Positions 19,765 to 29,748 of a DNA stretch of 64,000 nt are shown here, in pieces. The notes under the pieces are model-generated. The model saw only the letters and a list, made by a program, of their open reading frames with translations. It searched no databases and had not been told where the DNA came from. The DNA lies in contig CAWAYH010000008.1 of assembly GCA_963786195.1 (NCBI GenBank), positions 106,898 to 170,897 on the forward strand, given 5' to 3'. Within the stretch, counting starts at the first letter, position 1. Each line of letters opens with the position of its first letter. The position numbers and the translations under genes are program-made. The stretch comes from CAWAYH01 sp963786195 (GTDB lineage Bacteria; Acidobacteriota; Vicinamibacteria; Vicinamibacterales; 2-12-FULL-66-21).

Positions 19765-22402
19765 ATGCGGACGCTCCTGGCCCGCGCACTGGCGATCTTC
19801 CGGGGACGCCGGCTCGATCACGACCTGGAAGACGAGGTGAGGTTTCACCTCGAGATGACGGCGGATGAGTTCAGGCGTCGTGGCCTGAACGCGGAGGATG
19901 CACGACTGGCGGCGCTTCGGCAGTTCGGAGGAGTGAGTCAGATGAAAGAGGCCTATCGGGATCAGCGCAGCCTTCCCATGCTCGAGACGTTCGCTCAGGA
20001 TGCCCGCTACGCCATCCGGACGCTTCGTCGCGCTCCGGGTTTCACATTTGCGGCGCTGCTCACGCTCGCGCTCGGCATCGGCGCCAACACGGCCATCTTC
20101 AGCGTCGTCAACGCGGTGCTGCTGCGGCCGCTGCCGTACCACGAGCCCGAACGGCTCGTTCAACTCGTCCGCCGCCATGCGGGGTTCGAAGGCCAGGGCC
20201 AGACTGGCCGCCGCTTCATGTTCTTCAGAGATCACCTGCAGAACGTCGAAGCGATCGCCGCATGGCGCGGCACCACGGGTTTCAACATCGCAACCGACGA
20301 TGGGGCGGAGTTCGTTCGCGCGATGCCCGTGTCGAAGGAGTTCTTCGACGTCTTCGCCATCAGGCCGGCGCTCGGCACGACCTTCACCGCCGAGCACGAC
20401 GCGTCTGGTGGCCCCGACGCCACCGTGCTCAGCGACGCGCTCTGGCGGCGCCTCTTCAGTGCGAATCCTGCCGTGATCGGACAATCGCTCCTCGTCGGCG
20501 ATAAATCGTTCGTCATCATCGGCGTGATGCCGGCTTCGCCGCTCACGATTCCGCCCGCCGATCTCTACGTGCCCCTTCGGCCGAGTACGACCGGACCGGG
20601 CGGCGGCTTCAACTACGGCGTGGCCGCGCGCCTGAGATCGGGTGTGTCACGGCAGCAGGCAGACGCCGAAGCCGCCGCGGCCTGGGCGGCGCTGCAGCGT
20701 GAATTTCCACAGACCATCCTGAGGAACGAGCTGCCGTCCGGCTTCTCGCCGCTGCAGTCGACGATGTCGAGCAGCGTGAAGCCGGCGCTGCTGACGATAC
20801 TCGGTGCCGTGGGATTGCTGCTGTTGATTGCCTGTGCGAACGCGGCGAACCTCCTGCTCGCGCGCGCGTCGGGACGTGGACGCGAGATTGCCGTGCGGGC
20901 AGCGCTCGGCGCCGGCCGCGGCCGCATCATCCGCCAGCTGCTGACGGAGAGCGTCGTGCTCGCGGTTGCCGGCGCGGGCCTGGGCGTGCTGCTGGCCTAC
21001 TTCGCAGTCCCCGGACTGCTCGCGCTGACGCCTCCGGGATTCACGGTCTACCAGGACGCGCGCATCGACGGCACCGTGCTCGCCGTGACGCTCACGGCGG
21101 CGGTCGTCACCGGCATCCTCTTCGGCCTCGCGCCAGCCATCGGCCTGTCCAGGTACGACCTCGTCGAGGCATTCAAGAGCGACAGCGGCCGCAGCACCGG
21201 GACGGTCCGATCCGCGTGGCTCCGCAGCACGCTCGTCGTCGGCGAGGTTGCGTTGTGCGTCATGCTGCTCGTCGGCGCCGGACTTCTGATTCAGACGTTC
21301 GTGCGCCTTCGCGCGGTCGATCCCGGGTTCGATCCTCAGGGCGTGCTGGTGGCCCGGATGTCGCTCCAGGGCGAGCGTTATGCGACGCCCGAAGCCATCA
21401 ACCGGTTCTTCGACCAGGGGCTCGAGCGCCTTCGGCGCATTCCCGGCGTTCGCTCCGCCGCGATCGTCAACAACGTTCCCATCGATCGCGGGCTCAACCT
21501 GAACGTCGACATCCTGGACGGCCCGACGCTCATCGAGGATGCGCTGACCGATTGGCGCTATGCCAGCACGGATTACTTCAAGACGATCGGGATTCCGATC
21601 GTCGCCGGGCGCGGTTTCGAGGATCGCGATCGGGCCGGCGCGACGCCGGTGGCCGTCGTCAACGAGGAATTTGCCAGGCGCTTCTTCAAGGACACGGCGG
21701 CCCTGGGTCGCCACATCCGGATCTTCGACACGGACGGCGCGATCGAGATCGTCGGGATCGCTCGCAACGTCAGCGAGCAGGGCCTGAAAGCGCCCGGCGT
21801 GCCGGTGATGTACGTGCCGATCGCGCAGGCAAATCCAGCCGGCGTCCGCGCGTCGCACACCTACTTCCCGATGTGCTGGGTCGTCCGCGCGAGCGACACC
21901 GGGCCTGCGCTCGCCCGATCGATCCGCGACGAGATCCGGTCGCTCGATCCGCGGCAGCCGTTCTCGTCGTTCCGGACGATGGAGGACGTGAAGAGCGCGT
22001 CGCTGGGGGAGGAACGGCTGCAGATGACGCTGCTCGGCGTCGTTTGCCGGGATCGGCCTGCTGCTCGCCGCCGCCGGGATCTACGGGCTCGTTTCGTATT
22101 CGGTCGTCCAGCGAACGCGCGAGTTCGGGATCCGGATGGCGCTCGGCGCGACCGGCGGACGCCTCCTGCGGTCGGTCGTCTGGAACGGCGCGCTCCTGGC
22201 CATCATCGGCGCCGCACTCGGCCTGGCCGGTGCCGTCGGCGCCGCTCGCGTGCTGCAGGGATTCGTCTGGGGCATCAGCCCGCTCGATCCCGCGACGTAC
22301 GTGATCGTCGCGGTGCTGCTGATCGTCGTTGCGGTATTGGCGAGCTTGATCCCGGCATTGCGCGCTGTACGGATGAATCCCGTTACCGCACTACGCGGAT
22401 AG
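19765..22402 (+). CDS. ADOP-family permease 4 (one frameshift near 22,040)
   Basis: Second permease of the operon, about 878 residues. It has the full ADOP layout: DLEDEVRFHLEMTADEFRRRGL, LALGIGANTAIFSVVNAVL, a MacB_PCD domain, FtsX core GRGREIAVRAALGAGRGRI, a second periplasmic domain, and the last core in another frame (VQRTREFGIRMALGATGGRL) ending MNPVTALRG at 22,402. Restoring one base near 22,040 joins the two. It starts TGATCCATG after permease 3. No ATPase partner is present. Confidence 0.9.
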
Positions 22403-22457
22403 GTTCAGAGGTTCGACAGGGTTCACCCCGTGAACCGACACGCAGTACCATCGTTTG

Positions 22458-24779
22458 GTGCCGTCGTCGCTTCCAATCGATCCTTTCATTCCGGAGATCC
22501 TGGCACGCATCCGCGGCGCACGCGCGGCTGTGATTACGGCGGCGCCCGGGGCGGGGAAGACGACTCGCGTTCCGCCGGCGCTCGCGGCGGACGGTCCAGT
22601 CCTCGTGCTGCAGCCGCGTCGCATCGCGGCGCGGAGCCTTGCGCGGCGGATCGCCGACGAACAGGGCTGGACGATCGGCGGGGAAGTGGGCTGGCACGTG
22701 CGGTTCGAGCGGCAGTTCACGGCGCGCACGCGCGTGCTCCTGGCGACCGAAGGCATCCTGACCGCGCGCCTGCAGCGGGATCCGCTCCTCACGGGCTTCC
22801 GGACCGTGATCCTCGACGAGTTCCACGAGCGAAGCGTGCACGCGGATCTCGGAATCGCCCTGGCCCGTCAGGCCTGGCTCGCGCGATCGGATCTGCAGCT
22901 CGTGGTCATGTCGGCGACGATCGATGCGTCGAGCGTCGCCGCATACCTGAACGAGTGCCCCATCGTCTCGGTGCCCGGGAGCCCGCATCCGCTCGAGGTT
23001 CGGTACGCGCCGGGCTCGTCGATTCGTGAGGCGATCGACACCGTCGAAGGCCGCGAGGGTCAGATCCTCTGCTTCCTCCCGGGCGCGCCTGAAATCGCTC
23101 GCGCCCACCGCGAGCTCTCCGCAACTCACGGTCACCTGGACATCGTCGAGCTTCACGGGTCGCTGAGCGCGCCGGATCAGGACGCCGCGGTTGCACCGGT
23201 GTCGCGCAAACGCCTGATCCTGGCCACGAACATCGCAGAGACGTCGCTGACGGTGCCGGGCGTGACGACGGTCGTCGACTCGGGGCTGCACAAGGTCGCG
23301 AAGTACGACCCGGACCGGGGTGTGGACAGCCTCGAGACCGAGCGCATCTCGCGTGATGCCGCCGACCAGCGCGCCGGCCGCGCGGCGCGGCGGGGGCCCG
23401 GGATCGCCATCCGGCTGTGGCATCAGGCGGATCGCCTGCGGCCGCAGCGGGAACCGGACATCAGTCGCGTCGATTTATCGGGCCCCGTTCTCGAGGTCCT
23501 CGCGTGGGGAGGCGATCCACGATCGTTCGAGTGGTTCGAGCCGCCGGACCGCGAATCCCTGGATGCTGCACTCGAACTGCTGCAGCGTCTCGGAGCCATC
23601 GAGAACACGACGCTCACCGATCTCGGCCGCCGCATGCACGTGCTGCCCATCAGTCCGCGCCTGGCGGCGATCCTCGTGGCCGCCCAGGGCGCCCGTGAGG
23701 CGGCGCTCGCGTGCGCGCTGCTCTCGGAGCGCCACTACCAGTCCGCGCCGGGATCGACTCGTGCCACGACCACCAGCGACCTCCTGGCCGCGATAGAGCG
23801 CGAGCGGGAGTTGCCGCCGCACGTGATCCGGGTGGCCGACACGCTGCAGTCGATGACGGGCAGCAAGACCGGCCGTCGAATCAGCGACGCTGACTTCCGC
23901 CGCGCGCTGCTGGCGGGCTACCCCGATCGCGTCGGCCGGCGGCGCGCCCCCGGATCGCCGCGTGTGCTGCTGGCCTCGGGGCATGGCGCGGCGATGGGTC
24001 AGGAGAGCGGCGTCCGGGACGGCGAGTTCCTCGTGGCGCTCGATGTGACCGCAGGAAAACGCGGCGAAGGATCGGAGGCGCGGATTTGCATGGCGAGCCT
24101 CGTGGATCGTGAATGGCTGACGCCGACCGGTTCAGGTCTCGAACACTACCTGGACGAAGCGTCCGGTGTCGTTCGTGCAGTCTCGCGGGACTACTACGGC
24201 GCACTCGTGCTCACCGAACGGCCGCTCGCTCCGGATCCTTCCGAGGCCGCACGCCTGTTGTCCGAGGCATTTGCAGCACGCGATCTCCCGGATGCGGACC
24301 AGCAGTTGATCCGTCGTCTGCGGTTCGCGGGACTCGAGGCGGACGTCCGGCAGCTCGCGGCGCGCGCCGCAGCCGGATGCCGCGCGCTCGCGGAGGTCGA
24401 TCTGCGCCGAGGCGTGGAACCTCACGCGCTGCAGCAGATGAATCGTCTTGCGCCGGAATCGATTTCTGTGCCGAGCGGACGGCACGCGCGACTCGAGTAC
24501 CAGGAGGATGGCTCGGTGAGCGCGTCCGTCAAACTGCAGGAGCTGTTCGGCCTCGCCGATACGCCCCGCATCGGGAACCGTGGCGAGCCCGTCCTCCTCA
24601 ACCTCCTGGCGCCCAACGGCCGTCCGGTGCAGGTGACGCGCGATCTGCGCAGCTTCTGGGAGCGAACCTATCCCGAGGTGCGCAAAGAACTTCGCGGCCG
24701 CTATCCAAAGCATCCCTGGCCGGAGGATCCCTGGTCGGCGAAACCCACGAGCCGCACGACGACGCGTGGGGTCAAATAA
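22458..24779 (+). CDS. hrpB: ATP-dependent RNA helicase HrpB
   Basis: DEAH-type helicase of 773 residues. Motif I is TAAPGAGKTTRVP, motif Ia LQPRRIAARSLA, motif II LDEFHERS (DEFH, as in HrpB), motif III VVMSATID, then LILATNIAETSLTVPG and RDAADQRAGRAARRGPG (motif VI). The HrpB-specific C-terminal region ends YPKHPWPEDPW, typical of the family. Length is slightly short of the usual 800-850. The start is either GTG 22458 or TTG 22455; neither has a strong ribosome site. The cellular role of HrpB is poorly defined. Confidence 0.9.
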   Translation: MPSSLPIDPFIPEILARIRGARAAVITAAPGAGKTTRVPPALAADGPVLVLQPRRIAARSLARRIADEQGWTIGGEVGWHVRFERQFTARTRVLLATEGILTARLQRDPLLTGFRTVILDEFHERSVHADLGIALARQAWLARSDLQLVVMSATIDASSVAAYLNECPIVSVPGSPHPLEVRYAPGSSIREAIDTVEGREGQILCFLPGAPEIARAHRELSATHGHLDIVELHGSLSAPDQDAAVAPVSRKRLILATNIAETSLTVPGVTTVVDSGLHKVAKYDPDRGVDSLETERISRDAADQRAGRAARRGPGIAIRLWHQADRLRPQREPDISRVDLSGPVLEVLAWGGDPRSFEWFEPPDRESLDAALELLQRLGAIENTTLTDLGRRMHVLPISPRLAAILVAAQGAREAALACALLSERHYQSAPGSTRATTTSDLLAAIERERELPPHVIRVADTLQSMTGSKTGRRISDADFRRALLAGYPDRVGRRRAPGSPRVLLASGHGAAMGQESGVRDGEFLVALDVTAGKRGEGSEARICMASLVDREWLTPTGSGLEHYLDEASGVVRAVSRDYYGALVLTERPLAPDPSEAARLLSEAFAARDLPDADQQLIRRLRFAGLEADVRQLAARAAAGCRALAEVDLRRGVEPHALQQMNRLAPESISVPSGRHARLEYQEDGSVSASVKLQELFGLADTPRIGNRGEPVLLNLLAPNGRPVQVTRDLRSFWERTYPEVRKELRGRYPKHPWPEDPWSAKPTSRTTTRGVK

Positions 24780-24783
24780 GAAA

Positions 24784-24839
24784 GGAGTTAGGAGTTAGGA
24801 GTTAGGAGTTGGGAGTTGGGAGCTAGGAGTTGGGAGCTG
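24784..24839. repeat. Tandem 7-bp repeat, GGAGTTA x 8
   Basis: Eight uninterrupted heptamers of the form GGAG(T/C)T(A/G) between the hrpB stop and the next gene. Every copy contains GGAG, and the last one sits at ribosome-site distance from the GTG at 24843. Confidence 0.9.
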
Positions 24840-24842
24840 GGC

Positions 24843-26138
24843 GTGCGAATCGCAGCAGTTTTGTTCGGCGCGTCGCTGGCGATCGTCATCCCCGCCGACG
24901 CTCACGCGTGCGCGTGCGAACGGCGCGCGGCGGCGTGTGAGGGGTATTGGACGGCCTCCTCGGTGTTCGTCGGCCGCGTCGAATCGGTCGCGCGCGGGGG
25001 GAATTCCGTCAGCACCGATCGTGTCATCACCTTCCGCGTGCTCCACGCACTCAAGGGCGTGTCGGCTCGACAGGTCGAGATTCGCAGCCGGACCGGCGCC
25101 TGCGCCTATCCATTCAAACAGAGCCGCGAGTACTTCGTGTACGCCTATCGATCCGACGACGGCGCGTATCTGACGACGACGATCTGCTCGCGAACGTCGC
25201 CGATCGAAGACGCCGGGACAGATCTCGCTTACGCGAACGGGATGCCCGACGCCCCGCCGCTCGGACGCATTCAGGGACACGTCACGCTGACCGAGCGCGA
25301 CCTTGCGGGACGACGCGTGCGCGACGAACCCATGCGCGATGTCGCGGTTGCTCTCGAGAAGGACGGCACCGTTCTGAACGCGGCAACCGACAGTGGCGGC
25401 ACCTTCGCGTCCGATGGACTGTCTCCGGGGACCTATCAGGTGCGCCTCGTGCTGTCCGAGCGCTACTACGCGGACGTGCGACCCAGGGACGCGGTGCTCC
25501 TCGACGTGCGCGGGTGCGCCTCGGTCGACGTCACCGTGTACCACAACGGGCGCGTGACCGGCAGGGTCGTCGATGCGACTCGCCGGCCGATCGCCGGCCT
25601 GACGCTGGAGCTGGCGGCGTCAACGAACGCGAAACGATTCGGGAGCGAACGGCGCCGCACGATTACCGCGGCCGACGGCCGCTTCCAGTTCGCACGCGTC
25701 CCGGCTGGCCGGTTCGTCATCGGGGCGTTACCTGATCCCCCTGTCTTCTACCCGGGGGTACAGCCTCTGCCGTCGGCCACGCGTGTCACCGTCGGGGCCG
25801 GCGAGCTCGTCTCGCTGCCAGACTTCGTCATGCCCGCGGCGTCGCCGTATGTCGGCCTGACCGGAGTCGTGTTCGATGCCGACGGTGTTCCGGCGGAGCG
25901 TGCCCGTGTGTTCCTGATGGGCGTCGGGGAACGCGGCCAGATCCTCGCAGAGCCGGTACTGACCGATATGTCGGGCCGTTTCGCGCTGGCGGCGCCCGCT
26001 CATCGCGAGTACAAGGTGTTCGCCGAGCGGGAGCGGCCCGGCAATCCTGCCCGACGCGTCGAGTGGAGCGAACAGACGTCACTGACGGCAGAGGTACCCG
26101 TCAAGCCCTTGAGGTTGACGCTCCGCCGCCGATATTGA
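24843..26138 (+). CDS. Secreted protein: NTR-like N-terminus and carboxypeptidase-regulatory-like beta domains
   Basis: 431 residues. A signal peptide (IAAVLFGASLAIVIPADAHA) is followed directly by CACERRAAACEGYWTASSVFVGRV, the cysteine pattern of TIMP/NTR-like domains. Two or three carboxypeptidase-regulatory-like beta-sandwiches follow, recognisable from GTFASDGLSPGTYQVRLV, GRFQFARVPAGRFVIGALP and the start of a third at TGVVFDADGVPAERARVFLM. It is probably a cell-surface or secreted protein of unknown binding function. I start at GTG 24843, where the signal peptide begins; a longer TTG version would translate the heptamer repeat. Confidence 0.75.
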   Translation: MRIAAVLFGASLAIVIPADAHACACERRAAACEGYWTASSVFVGRVESVARGGNSVSTDRVITFRVLHALKGVSARQVEIRSRTGACAYPFKQSREYFVYAYRSDDGAYLTTTICSRTSPIEDAGTDLAYANGMPDAPPLGRIQGHVTLTERDLAGRRVRDEPMRDVAVALEKDGTVLNAATDSGGTFASDGLSPGTYQVRLVLSERYYADVRPRDAVLLDVRGCASVDVTVYHNGRVTGRVVDATRRPIAGLTLELAASTNAKRFGSERRRTITAADGRFQFARVPAGRFVIGALPDPPVFYPGVQPLPSATRVTVGAGELVSLPDFVMPAASPYVGLTGVVFDADGVPAERARVFLMGVGERGQILAEPVLTDMSGRFALAAPAHREYKVFAERERPGNPARRVEWSEQTSLTAEVPVKPLRLTLRRRY

Positions 26139-26145
26139 CGATGAG

Positions 26146-26163
26146 GTCCGGCTGAAGCCGGAC
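26146..26163. repeat. REP-like palindrome GTCCGGCT-GA-AGCCGGAC
   Basis: Perfect 8-bp arms. It differs by one loop base from the copy at 8191-8208. It starts 7 bp after the stop of the preceding gene. Confidence 0.65.
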
Positions 26164-26213
26164 GCTACGTTTCTTAAACTTTGCGGCGGCATCCTCGGTC
26201 TAACGTCGCAGGC

Positions 26214-26432
26214 ATGCGCATACTCCGCGGACTAGCGAGCCGGCTCCTCCCCTGCGGCTGCCTGGCCGGGGTCTACGAGACGTACGAGGGAGAGATTGTC
26301 AGCATCCTGGACGCTCGCTCCCCGACGTGTGCGGTTCCAGACCACGCGTCAGGGCACACCCTACCCACCGAGATGGTCGAGTCACCCCGGCGCCCCGAAT
26401 CCAGTCCCGGCATACGGATAACGGCGATGTAG
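26214..26432 (+). CDS. Possible small hypothetical protein (72 aa)
   Basis: Starts MRILRGLASRLLPCGCLAG and continues VYETYEGEIVSILDARSPTC. The cysteine-rich N-terminus followed by a regular beta-like stretch looks protein-like, unlike the shadow frames nearby. The last ~20 residues run into the next REP palindrome and look less convincing, so the true end may be earlier or frameshifted. There is no clear ribosome site. Function unknown. Confidence 0.4.
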   Translation: MRILRGLASRLLPCGCLAGVYETYEGEIVSILDARSPTCAVPDHASGHTLPTEMVESPRRPESSPGIRITAM

Positions 26433-26433
26433 C

Positions 26434-26449
26434 TCCGGCGTTAGCCGGA
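26434..26449. repeat. REP-like palindrome TCCGGC-GTTA-GCCGGA
   Basis: A third member of the GTCCGGC palindrome family, upstream of the exonuclease gene. Confidence 0.5.
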
Positions 26450-26481
26450 CCTGTTTCTCGTGGCCGGACTGCTCCGCCCTC

Positions 26482-27271
26482 ATGCCACCTCGTCTGAAGA
26501 TCGGAACCTGGAACGTCAACGGAATCAGGAAGCGACTGCCTCAGGTCGAAGAATGGATGGAGCGCGAGCGGCCCGACGTCGTGTGCCTTCAGGAGATCAA
26601 GGCGTCGCCCGACCAGATTCCGATGGTGCTCTGCGAGATGCAGGGCTACTGGTGTTACTGGCACGGTTCGAGCGGCTACTCGGGCGTCGGCCTGCACGTC
26701 AGCCGCGATCTCGCGCCGGAACGTCCGCTCTTCGAGCATCCGCCGTTCGACTACGAGAACCGCATCGTCACCGTGCGGCTTCCCGGCGTCGTCGTCGCCT
26801 CGGTGTACGTGCCCGAACGGCGGGAAGGATTTTCCGGCGAAGATGCAGTTCCTGGCCGCGCTCGAGCAATTCGTCGTCGGCGCACCGAAGCGATCCGCTG
26901 CCGCTCGTCGTCTGCGGGGATTTGAACATCGCGCGGACGGACATGGACGTGCACCCGAAGGAACGCAAGCCGCGCGCGATCGGCCAGCTTCCGGAAGAGC
27001 GCGAGCAGCTCGAGCGCATCATCGCGCAGGGCGCGCCGGAGGGTGAGGGCCTCGTCGATGTGGGACGCGCCCTCGATCCTGCTCAACGATCAGCTGTTCA
27101 CCTGGTGGGCGCCGTGGCGCAACATGCGCCAGCGCAACATCGGCTGGCGGCTCGACTACGTCGCTCGCCAGCCGGCGGCTTTTCGACCGCGTCAAGAGCT
27201 GCACCGTCCAGCGCGACGTCGGTACCAGCGACCACGCACCTGTTTTGGTTGAGTTTGATAGTCCGACTTGA
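26482..27271 (+). CDS. xth: Exodeoxyribonuclease III (frameshifted sequence)
   Basis: AP endonuclease/3'-5' exonuclease of base-excision repair, about 262 residues. The first frame gives LKIGTWNVNGIRKRLPQVEEW and VVCLQEIKAS (catalytic Asn and Glu). Later frames give MQFLAALEQF, VVCGDLNIARTDMDVHP (Asp and Asn), FTWWAPWRNMRQRNIGWRLDY and the terminal SDHAPVLVEFD (catalytic Asp-His). At least four frame changes between about 26,815 and 27,190 are required. All catalytic motifs are present in order, so indel errors are the simplest explanation. The TGA stop overlaps the -35 of the downstream blaI-type promoter. Confidence 0.9.
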
Positions 27272-27303
27272 CAAAACCCCCGGACTCTACTAAATAGTTA
27301 GTA
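27268..27303 (+). promoter_or_regulatory. Promoter and palindromic operator of the BlaI-type regulator
   Basis: A consensus -35 TTGACA (27268-27273), a 17-bp spacer and -10 TAAATA (27291-27296) overlap the perfect palindrome TACTAA-ATAG-TTAGTA (27288-27303). The ATG follows at 27307, so the transcript would be nearly leaderless. Occupation of the palindrome would block the promoter, as in bla/mec systems. Confidence 0.65.
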
Positions 27304-27306
27304 CTA

Positions 27307-27684
27307 ATGCGGACCCCCCACCCGACCCTGACGCCTCAGGAGCTGGCCATCATGAAGGTGGTCTGGCGGCTCGACAAGGCGACGGTGCGCGACGTGTACG
27401 AAGCGCTGCGCGAGAAACGCGCGGTGGCCTACACGACCGTCATGACGATGATGAAGATCCTCGAGGACAAGGGGTACCTCAAGAAGACCCTCGTGGACAG
27501 GGCGAACGTCTATCGTCCGGCGCGGCCGCGACAGCAGGTCGTCGGTGCGATGGTTCGTGATTTCGTCGATCGCGTGTTCGACGGCGCGGCGGGCGGGCTC
27601 CTGTTGCACCTGGCCAGGGACGGCCGGGTCTCGAAGGAAGAGCGCGAGCGCATCCGCCGGATGATCGACGAGATGGAGGAGTGA
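27307..27684 (+). CDS. BlaI/MecI/CopY family transcriptional repressor
   Basis: A 125-residue winged-helix repressor. LTPQELAIMKVVWRLDKATVRDVYEAL and AYTTVMTMMKILEDKGYLKK form the family's DNA-binding core. The C-terminal helices would dimerise and contain the region normally cleaved by the partner protease. It overlaps the BlaR1-like gene by TGATG, a standard two-gene signalling unit. The palindrome before its start is the likely operator. No beta-lactamase gene lies in the window, so the regulon is not known. Confidence 0.93.
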   Translation: MRTPHPTLTPQELAIMKVVWRLDKATVRDVYEALREKRAVAYTTVMTMMKILEDKGYLKKTLVDRANVYRPARPRQQVVGAMVRDFVDRVFDGAAGGLLLHLARDGRVSKEERERIRRMIDEMEE

Positions 27685-29748
27685 TGGACACCCACACGGT
27701 CGCGAATCTCATCGCGTGGAGCCTCCAGGTCGCGCTGCTGACGGTCGCGGGAGGCGTGCTCCTCCGCGCCCTCAGAGATCAGCGCTCCCGTGATTCGTCA
27801 CGCATGCTGGCGCGCGCTGCTCGTCCTTTGCCTCGCGCTCCCGTTCGTGCAGCCGTGGAAGCCCACTACGGCCGTTCGCGGCGTTGCCAGGCGTCCAGCT
27901 CGAGCGAAGCGCTCCCATTGCCAGCGCGACCTCACAGCACAACCCGACTCCGATCGCGCCGCGTTCCGATCTGCTCTCGCGCGCGGGCCGCGGCATCGTG
28001 GCTGCCCGCACTGGGTTTCCTCATCGCCGCCGGCGCCGTGGCGCGGCTGGTCTGGCTCGCCGGGGCGCTCCTCCGCCTGCGGCGGCTTCGCCGGGCCGGT
28101 GTGCCAGCGGCGCCCGACGGCGATTACGAGGAGCTCGGCTCGCTGGTGCAGGCGGGCTCGGACGTTCGCTACGTCCGCACGCTCGGGCCAGCCAGTGACC
28201 TTCGGTGTCTTACGTCCTGTCGTGTTGCTGCCCGAGTCGTTCCGGTCGATGCCGCGGCGCATCCAGCGTGCGGTCCTCGCGCACGAGCTGTGGCACGTGC
28301 GGCGCCGCGACTGGGCCTGGGTCGTCATCGAAGAGCTCCTCCGCGCGGCATTCTGGTTCAACCCCGCGATGTCCTGGCTCATCTCTCGGGTGCAGGCGTC
28401 GCGCGAGGAAGTCGTCGACGAGCTGACGGTGCTCGTCACCAACGCACGCCGCAGTTACCTCGAGGCCCTGCTCACGTTCGCGGACGAGCCGACGCTGTTC
28501 CCGGCCGCGCCGTTCGCCCGACGCAGTCCGCATCTGTTTCAACGCATGACCCTCATTTCCTCGGAGGCCGTGATGTCGTCCAGAAGAATCGTCGCGACGT
28601 CTGCTACCCTGATCCTCCTCGTCCTGCTGACGGCCGCGTACGGGGCGTCGGCGTTCCCGCTGGAAGCCGCGGCCGTTGCGATCGACGACGCCGTCGTCAA
28701 CGACACGCCGCCGAGCCCAGGCATTGCCCGCGCGACTGGCGAGATCGCGTTGCGATCCTCGGACTCCGTCACCGTCCAGTCTCAAGCGCCACGCGACCGG
28801 CGTCCTGGCGAGCCGGGACCGGAGACGGCGCGCGAAATCGAACTGAAGAGGAAGATCGAATCCGATCCTTCCGCCGGGGCCACGGTCTATTTCGATCTGG
28901 CCAAGCTCCAGGAGTCGCGCGGCGCCGTCGCCGAGGTCGAAAACACCTACCTCGCGCTTCGCCAGGCGCAGCCCACGAATCCGGCTGCGATGACGGCGCT
29001 GGCGGGTTTCTATATGCGCTGGGGGAAGTTCGACAAGGGTGTCGAGATCCTTCAGGACTACGCGGCCCAGGATCCGTCCGATGCCCAGCGCCATCAGATC
29101 GTCGCGACGTATTACTGGGAGAAAGCCTTCAAGGATCAGAGGCTGACGACGGCCGAGCGGCAGACCTATCTGCAGGCGGGAATCGCCGCGACCGATCGGG
29201 CTCTGGCAGCGAACCCGGACTACATGGAGGCATTGACCTACAAGAACATCCTGCTCCGCATGCAGGCGAACCTGGAGACCGACGGCGCGAGGCAGCAGGC
29301 ACTGATCGCCGAGGCTGACGCGCTTCGCAGCCGCGCGCTCGAACTGAACAAGGCGCGTCAGGGCCAGCCGAGTGGCGTCGCCGTCGTGCCGGACGGGATG
29401 CCTGCGCCGCCGCCTCCGCCCCCACCGCCGCCGCCACCACCCGACTCCGTCGACGGGCTGCAGCCGGTCCGCGTTGGCGGCAACATCAAGCCCCCGGTCA
29501 AGACCAGGGACGTCCGTCCCATCTATCCGGAGGTGGCGCAGTCTGCCAAAGTCATGGGCGTCGTGATACTCGAGACGACGATCAACACCACGGGCCAGGT
29601 GAGTTTCGCGCGCGTCCTTCGGGGTCAGCCAATGCTGGATCAGGCCGCCCTCGACGCCGTCTATCAGTGGGAGTTCGTGCCGACGCTGCTCAACGGCGCG
29701 CCGGTGCCAGTCATCATGACCGTGACCGTGAACTTCACGTTGCAGTAG
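27684..29748 (+). CDS. BlaR1-like M56 metallopeptidase fused to TPR and TonB C-terminal domains (frameshifted)
   Basis: About 687 residues after joining frames (changes near 27,785, 27,850-27,990 and 28,195). The N-terminal membrane region starts MDTHTVANLIAWSLQVALL. The zinc site is VLAHELWHVRRRDW, with a further helix (VVDELTVLVT), in the BlaR1/M56 manner. After another hydrophobic helix (TLILLVLLTAAYGASAF) comes a TPR-like region (FDLAKLQESRGAVAEVENTYLAL; ALAGFYMRWGKFDKGVEIL). A run of twelve prolines and a TonB C-terminal domain (YPEVAQSAKVMGVVILETTI ... VYQWEFVPTLLNG) follow. It presumably senses an envelope signal and cleaves the BlaI repressor. Confidence 0.85.
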
